Positions 61,377 through 64,000 of a stretch of 64,000 bases of DNA are shown in pieces (position 1 is the stretch's first letter; every line of letters begins with the position of its first letter). The stretch covers positions 94,570 through 158,569 of the forward strand of contig JAEUME010000006.1 in assembly GCA_016793445.1 (NCBI GenBank), given 5' to 3'. A program made the position numbers and the translations under genes. The notes below the pieces were generated by a model. That model was not told the origin of the DNA and searched no databases. It saw only the letters and a list, made by a program, of their open reading frames with translations. The stretch is from Hyphomicrobium sp. (GTDB lineage: Bacteria; Pseudomonadota; Alphaproteobacteria; Rhizobiales; Hyphomicrobiaceae).

Positions 61377-63272
61377 TCAGCGCCCAAAGGCCGAGGTCAT
61401 CATGTCGCCGACAGTACGACGACTGGAATGAACAGGCTTTGCCGCAGCATTCGACGGCCCCGTAGACGCCGGTGTTACGTAATCGGGGGCGTTGAACAAG
61501 CCAAAGGGCGGAATGAACTTCTGGGGGCGACCTGCCATCGTGGCGTTTTGCGGCGTGCCGGAGGCCACAGCAACGGACCTCTTGGATGGCAGACGTGCGC
61601 CCGCCAGAAGCCCGCTATCGGGCACAGTCTGATGACGCGGCCCTTTGTCGATTTCGTTCCAGCGCCCCTCCAGAGCAAGCGTCACGCGCTGATCGTGACC
61701 ATAGGGATCGCCATAGAATTCGACCTTGCCGTCGTCGCCGATCCACACTGAAAAGTATCCCACATGAACCGGCAGGGGATCGTCGAGTGTGATCTCATTG
61801 TTGCCCGGGCCGCGGTCCGCAAGGCGATCGGCATCATAGGCCCCCTTACCCTTGTCGAGATCGAGGATCTTCTGAGCAAAGCTCACAGGATTACGTAGGC
61901 GCACGCAGCCATGGCTGAAGAGGCGTTCATCGGCTTGGAACAGCGACTTGTTGGGCGTGTCGTGGAGGTAGACCGAATGCTTGTTGGGAAACAGGAACTT
62001 CACATTTCCCAGCGCATTGCCATCACCTGAGGGCTGATAAATCTGATAAACGGCCAGGTTGGCCTTCTCCCAGTTCACCGACCAGCTATTGACCGTCCGC
62101 TTGCCTTTCTTCACCACAATGCCTTCGCTTTCCAGCGAGCGCCCACGGCGGGCGGCGTTGAGCAGTTTCTCGACCTTGATCGAGTCCGGCAGGAACCAGG
62201 ACGGACGCAGCACGATGGACGTCATCGGCTTGGAAAACACCGGCGTCGGTGTCCCGGGCTTGCCGACGATCACCCTCTCGGTCATTGAAACCTTTCCGCC
62301 TTCGACAACCTGAACAGTGTAGGAGGGGATGTTGATCAACAGATGCCTCGCACCCAGATCGCGCGGCATCCAACGCCACTCCTCCATGCTCGCGACGATG
62401 GCGTCCAGATTGAACGCCGCCTCTTTATTCAGCGCCGCCCGCGTTGTGTTGCCGACCAGACCGTCCGCCGAGAGACCGTTCGATCGCTGGAACGCCTTTA
62501 CCGCAGCCTTCAGATCAGAGTCATAAAGTGTCTCGTCACCCGTAGCTGAAAGACCAAGACGCGCACGCAACTTGGGGATCTCCTCATCGCGCGCACCGGG
62601 AACCAGCATCGGGCCGCGCGGCGCGATCCGCATCGCCGCCATCCTTGCGGCTTCCGATTTGGTCTTTACGTAGAGGGCATGCAGCTTCTGGAACTGTTCA
62701 TGCTGCGGATGGAAGGAACGCAACACTTCTCCCGGATGCTCCGCAGATGTGACGTTATCGATCACCGCGATGGAATCTGGCAGCTCCGGCCTACGATCGA
62801 GGAAGTCCGACAGATCACGATCCGGCTGCGTGATACGCCCGCCGCTTGCCTGACGCGCATAGCGCAGCACTGCGCTCATCAGTTCATACTCGACGGATGC
62901 GACCTGAGCGGCCGACTTGTGGCCTCCGCTTACATCACGTGCGGCCGCTGAGAGCGCGAAATCGGCAGAGCGCAACCCCCAATTTTCAGCGCCGGCCATC
63001 TCCGCGATCAGTTCGCGGGCCGTGGGTGTCGGAGCGCTCTCATGATACCAAAACGGTTGAAAGTCGCGGTTGGCGTAGAAGCGCCTGATGGCAAGCTGGT
63101 CGTCCATGTAGGGCGCCGATGATGCTCCTGCATCGATCACTTGGCGCAACGCATCCGCCACGCTCCCTTTTGCCGTGCCTGCGGTCGCGGCGATCGAGAG
63201 AAGTATGATGCCCGCAAGCGCAGCGAAGGCTGCCTTGAAAGGCACGAGGTTACCGACGGTAGGCTTGAGCAT
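61377..63272 (-). CDS. L,D-transpeptidase (YcbB/LdtD type)
   Basis: The 631-residue product is read from ATG 63272, with GGGGA upstream, and begins with a hydrophobic signal or anchor (about 10-32). An N-terminal scaffold (LAIRRFYANRDFQPFWY), a peptidoglycan-binding domain (LYDSDLKAAVKAFQRSNGLSADG) and a YkuD catalytic domain follow. The YkuD domain has the active Cys in HGCVRLRNP (about C455) and an upstream RVIVGKPGTPTPVF. It forms 3-3 cross-links or attaches proteins in the periplasmic wall. The C-terminal 90 residues are low complexity. Confidence 0.92.
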   Translation of the reverse strand: MLKPTVGNLVPFKAAFAALAGIILLSIAATAGTAKGSVADALRQVIDAGASSAPYMDDQLAIRRFYANRDFQPFWYHESAPTPTARELIAEMAGAENWGLRSADFALSAAARDVSGGHKSAAQVASVEYELMSAVLRYARQASGGRITQPDRDLSDFLDRRPELPDSIAVIDNVTSAEHPGEVLRSFHPQHEQFQKLHALYVKTKSEAARMAAMRIAPRGPMLVPGARDEEIPKLRARLGLSATGDETLYDSDLKAAVKAFQRSNGLSADGLVGNTTRAALNKEAAFNLDAIVASMEEWRWMPRDLGARHLLINIPSYTVQVVEGGKVSMTERVIVGKPGTPTPVFSKPMTSIVLRPSWFLPDSIKVEKLLNAARRGRSLESEGIVVKKGKRTVNSWSVNWEKANLAVYQIYQPSGDGNALGNVKFLFPNKHSVYLHDTPNKSLFQADERLFSHGCVRLRNPVSFAQKILDLDKGKGAYDADRLADRGPGNNEITLDDPLPVHVGYFSVWIGDDGKVEFYGDPYGHDQRVTLALEGRWNEIDKGPRHQTVPDSGLLAGARLPSKRSVAVASGTPQNATMAGRPQKFIPPFGLFNAPDYVTPASTGPSNAAAKPVHSSRRTVGDMMTSAFGR

Positions 63273-63325
63273 TGATTTCCCCTGACATTCACAAATTCCC
63301 GCAATCAGATCGCAAACGATCCTGA

Positions 63326-63763
63326 TCACGACTCCCGGCGTATGAAACTGGCAAACATCAGTGCGCCGGGCGTGGCATTAACATTAAGTTGGGGTGCGGG
63401 CTCGTTGATTGGAACCCGTTCGCTGGCAATGGCCGCGGCCAGGGCGCGTTTTTTTGCGCGCGGCGAGTCATCCGTGTTTCGCAGAGCAACACTCGCACCG
63501 GTAACAACTTTTCTTTTGGAGTTGGAATAACGAGGACTCTTGCCGGCAGCCTTTCGAGGCTTGGCTTCCAACGTGATGACTGTCACCTCCTCGTTCGGTC
63601 CTGATGCCGTCACTGCGATGGCGGGAACCATCTCGAGGGGAAGGCTGCTCAGCGGAAGGCTGCGAACGAGGCGCGCGGCTTCAGATCGGTCCATGGCGCG
63701 CGCGAGTTGCGCTGCCGAGAGGTTAGGAGGCGTCATTGCACGTACAGGGGCACGCACTGGCAT
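63326..63763 (-). CDS. Hypothetical basic protein upstream of the L,D-transpeptidase
   Basis: The 145-residue frame starts at ATG 63763 and ends 53 bp before the transpeptidase start. It is Ala/Arg/Pro-rich, with SAAQLARAMDRSEAARLVRSL near the start and a basic middle. No signal peptide or known motif was seen. The same frame stays open for some 70 codons further upstream (to about 63971, including LVHAANCLKAFDDGHVGPK) without an ATG. The true start may therefore be a non-ATG codon, or this may be a damaged gene. Confidence 0.4.
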   Translation of the reverse strand: MPVRAPVRAMTPPNLSAAQLARAMDRSEAARLVRSLPLSSLPLEMVPAIAVTASGPNEEVTVITLEAKPRKAAGKSPRYSNSKRKVVTGASVALRNTDDSPRAKKRALAAAIASERVPINEPAPQLNVNATPGALMFASFIRRES

Positions 63764-64000
63764 CGGCTGCCGAGCCTCGGCCAGATTTTGAAGTCGCCGT
63801 TCGACACGTGAGGGCGATCGATCGGTGGATGAGATGCTGGCGACGATCTTAGGTCCAACGTGTCCGTCGTCGAATGCTTTGAGACAGTTTGCGGCGTGAA
63901 CTAGCGTAGGCTTTGGCTCATCAGGTTTCGAGTTTAAGCGGCTTTCGATTGATGCTGCAATCGTCGTTTAGTGATGGTGTCGCGTTTAATCCTTTCTCGT

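Overview
The window is high-GC chromosomal DNA with tightly packed, often 4-bp-overlapping genes. Its contents are a GlpS/T/P/Q/U/V glycerol ABC transporter, a TlyA-type and an RlmD/TrmA-type RNA methyltransferase, a CobB desuccinylase-type sirtuin, FabI, and Wzz/Wza/WcaJ-type exopolysaccharide genes. Together they point to an alphaproteobacterium of the Hyphomicrobiales, plausibly near Hyphomicrobiaceae. That placement is an inference from gene content; no rRNA gene is present.

Layout. (1) 1-2.9 kb: the start of an alkyl sulfatase gene running off the left edge, a divergent LysR regulator, and an outer-membrane beta-barrel protein. (2) 3.1-13.7 kb: ten leftward genes forming one apparent operon. 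A good sigma-54 (-24/-12) promoter lies just upstream. In transcription order they are a small secreted protein, an extreme Met/Gly repeat protein, an anchored pentaheme cytochrome c, a small lipoprotein, a DmsA-like molybdoenzyme, a DmsB-like ferredoxin, a TorD chaperone, a polyferredoxin, a histidine kinase with a periplasmic CxxCH motif, and an NtrC-type regulator. The last two could close a regulatory loop back onto the sigma-54 promoter. (3) 14-22.9 kb: an accessory stretch. It holds a SulP transporter flanked by two gene remnants (AraC, arylsulfatase), an unusual four-gene cluster (GT25, pyruvyl transferase, alanine-racemase-like, PP-loop ATPase), decayed DNA, and two A+T-richer orphan genes. 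It ends at tRNA-Gln. (4) 23.3-33.9 kb: housekeeping genes (tRNA-Pro, MBL hydrolase, pdxH, fabI, aroC, cobB, RNA methyltransferases). (5) 33.9-42.6 kb: exopolysaccharide synthesis and export. (6) 42.8-53.4 kb: a complete glycerol uptake and catabolism locus, with the ABC transporter leftward and glpR-glpD-glpK rightward from a shared control region. (7) 53.5-64 kb: a very large fusion protein, a periplasmic binding protein overlapping a GGDEF/EAL protein, and an L,D-transpeptidase.

The two strongest leads are as follows. First, the 1361-residue protein at 53524-57609 appears to join a signal peptide, two rhodanese domains, a YidC/Oxa1-like membrane domain and a complete PEP-synthase/rifampin-phosphotransferase-type dikinase. 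Second, the sigma-54/heme-sensor-controlled respiratory operon has a Cys-to-His change in the Fe-S motif of its molybdoenzyme and carries a methionine-repeat protein. All assignments come from reading the sequence; no database search was run.
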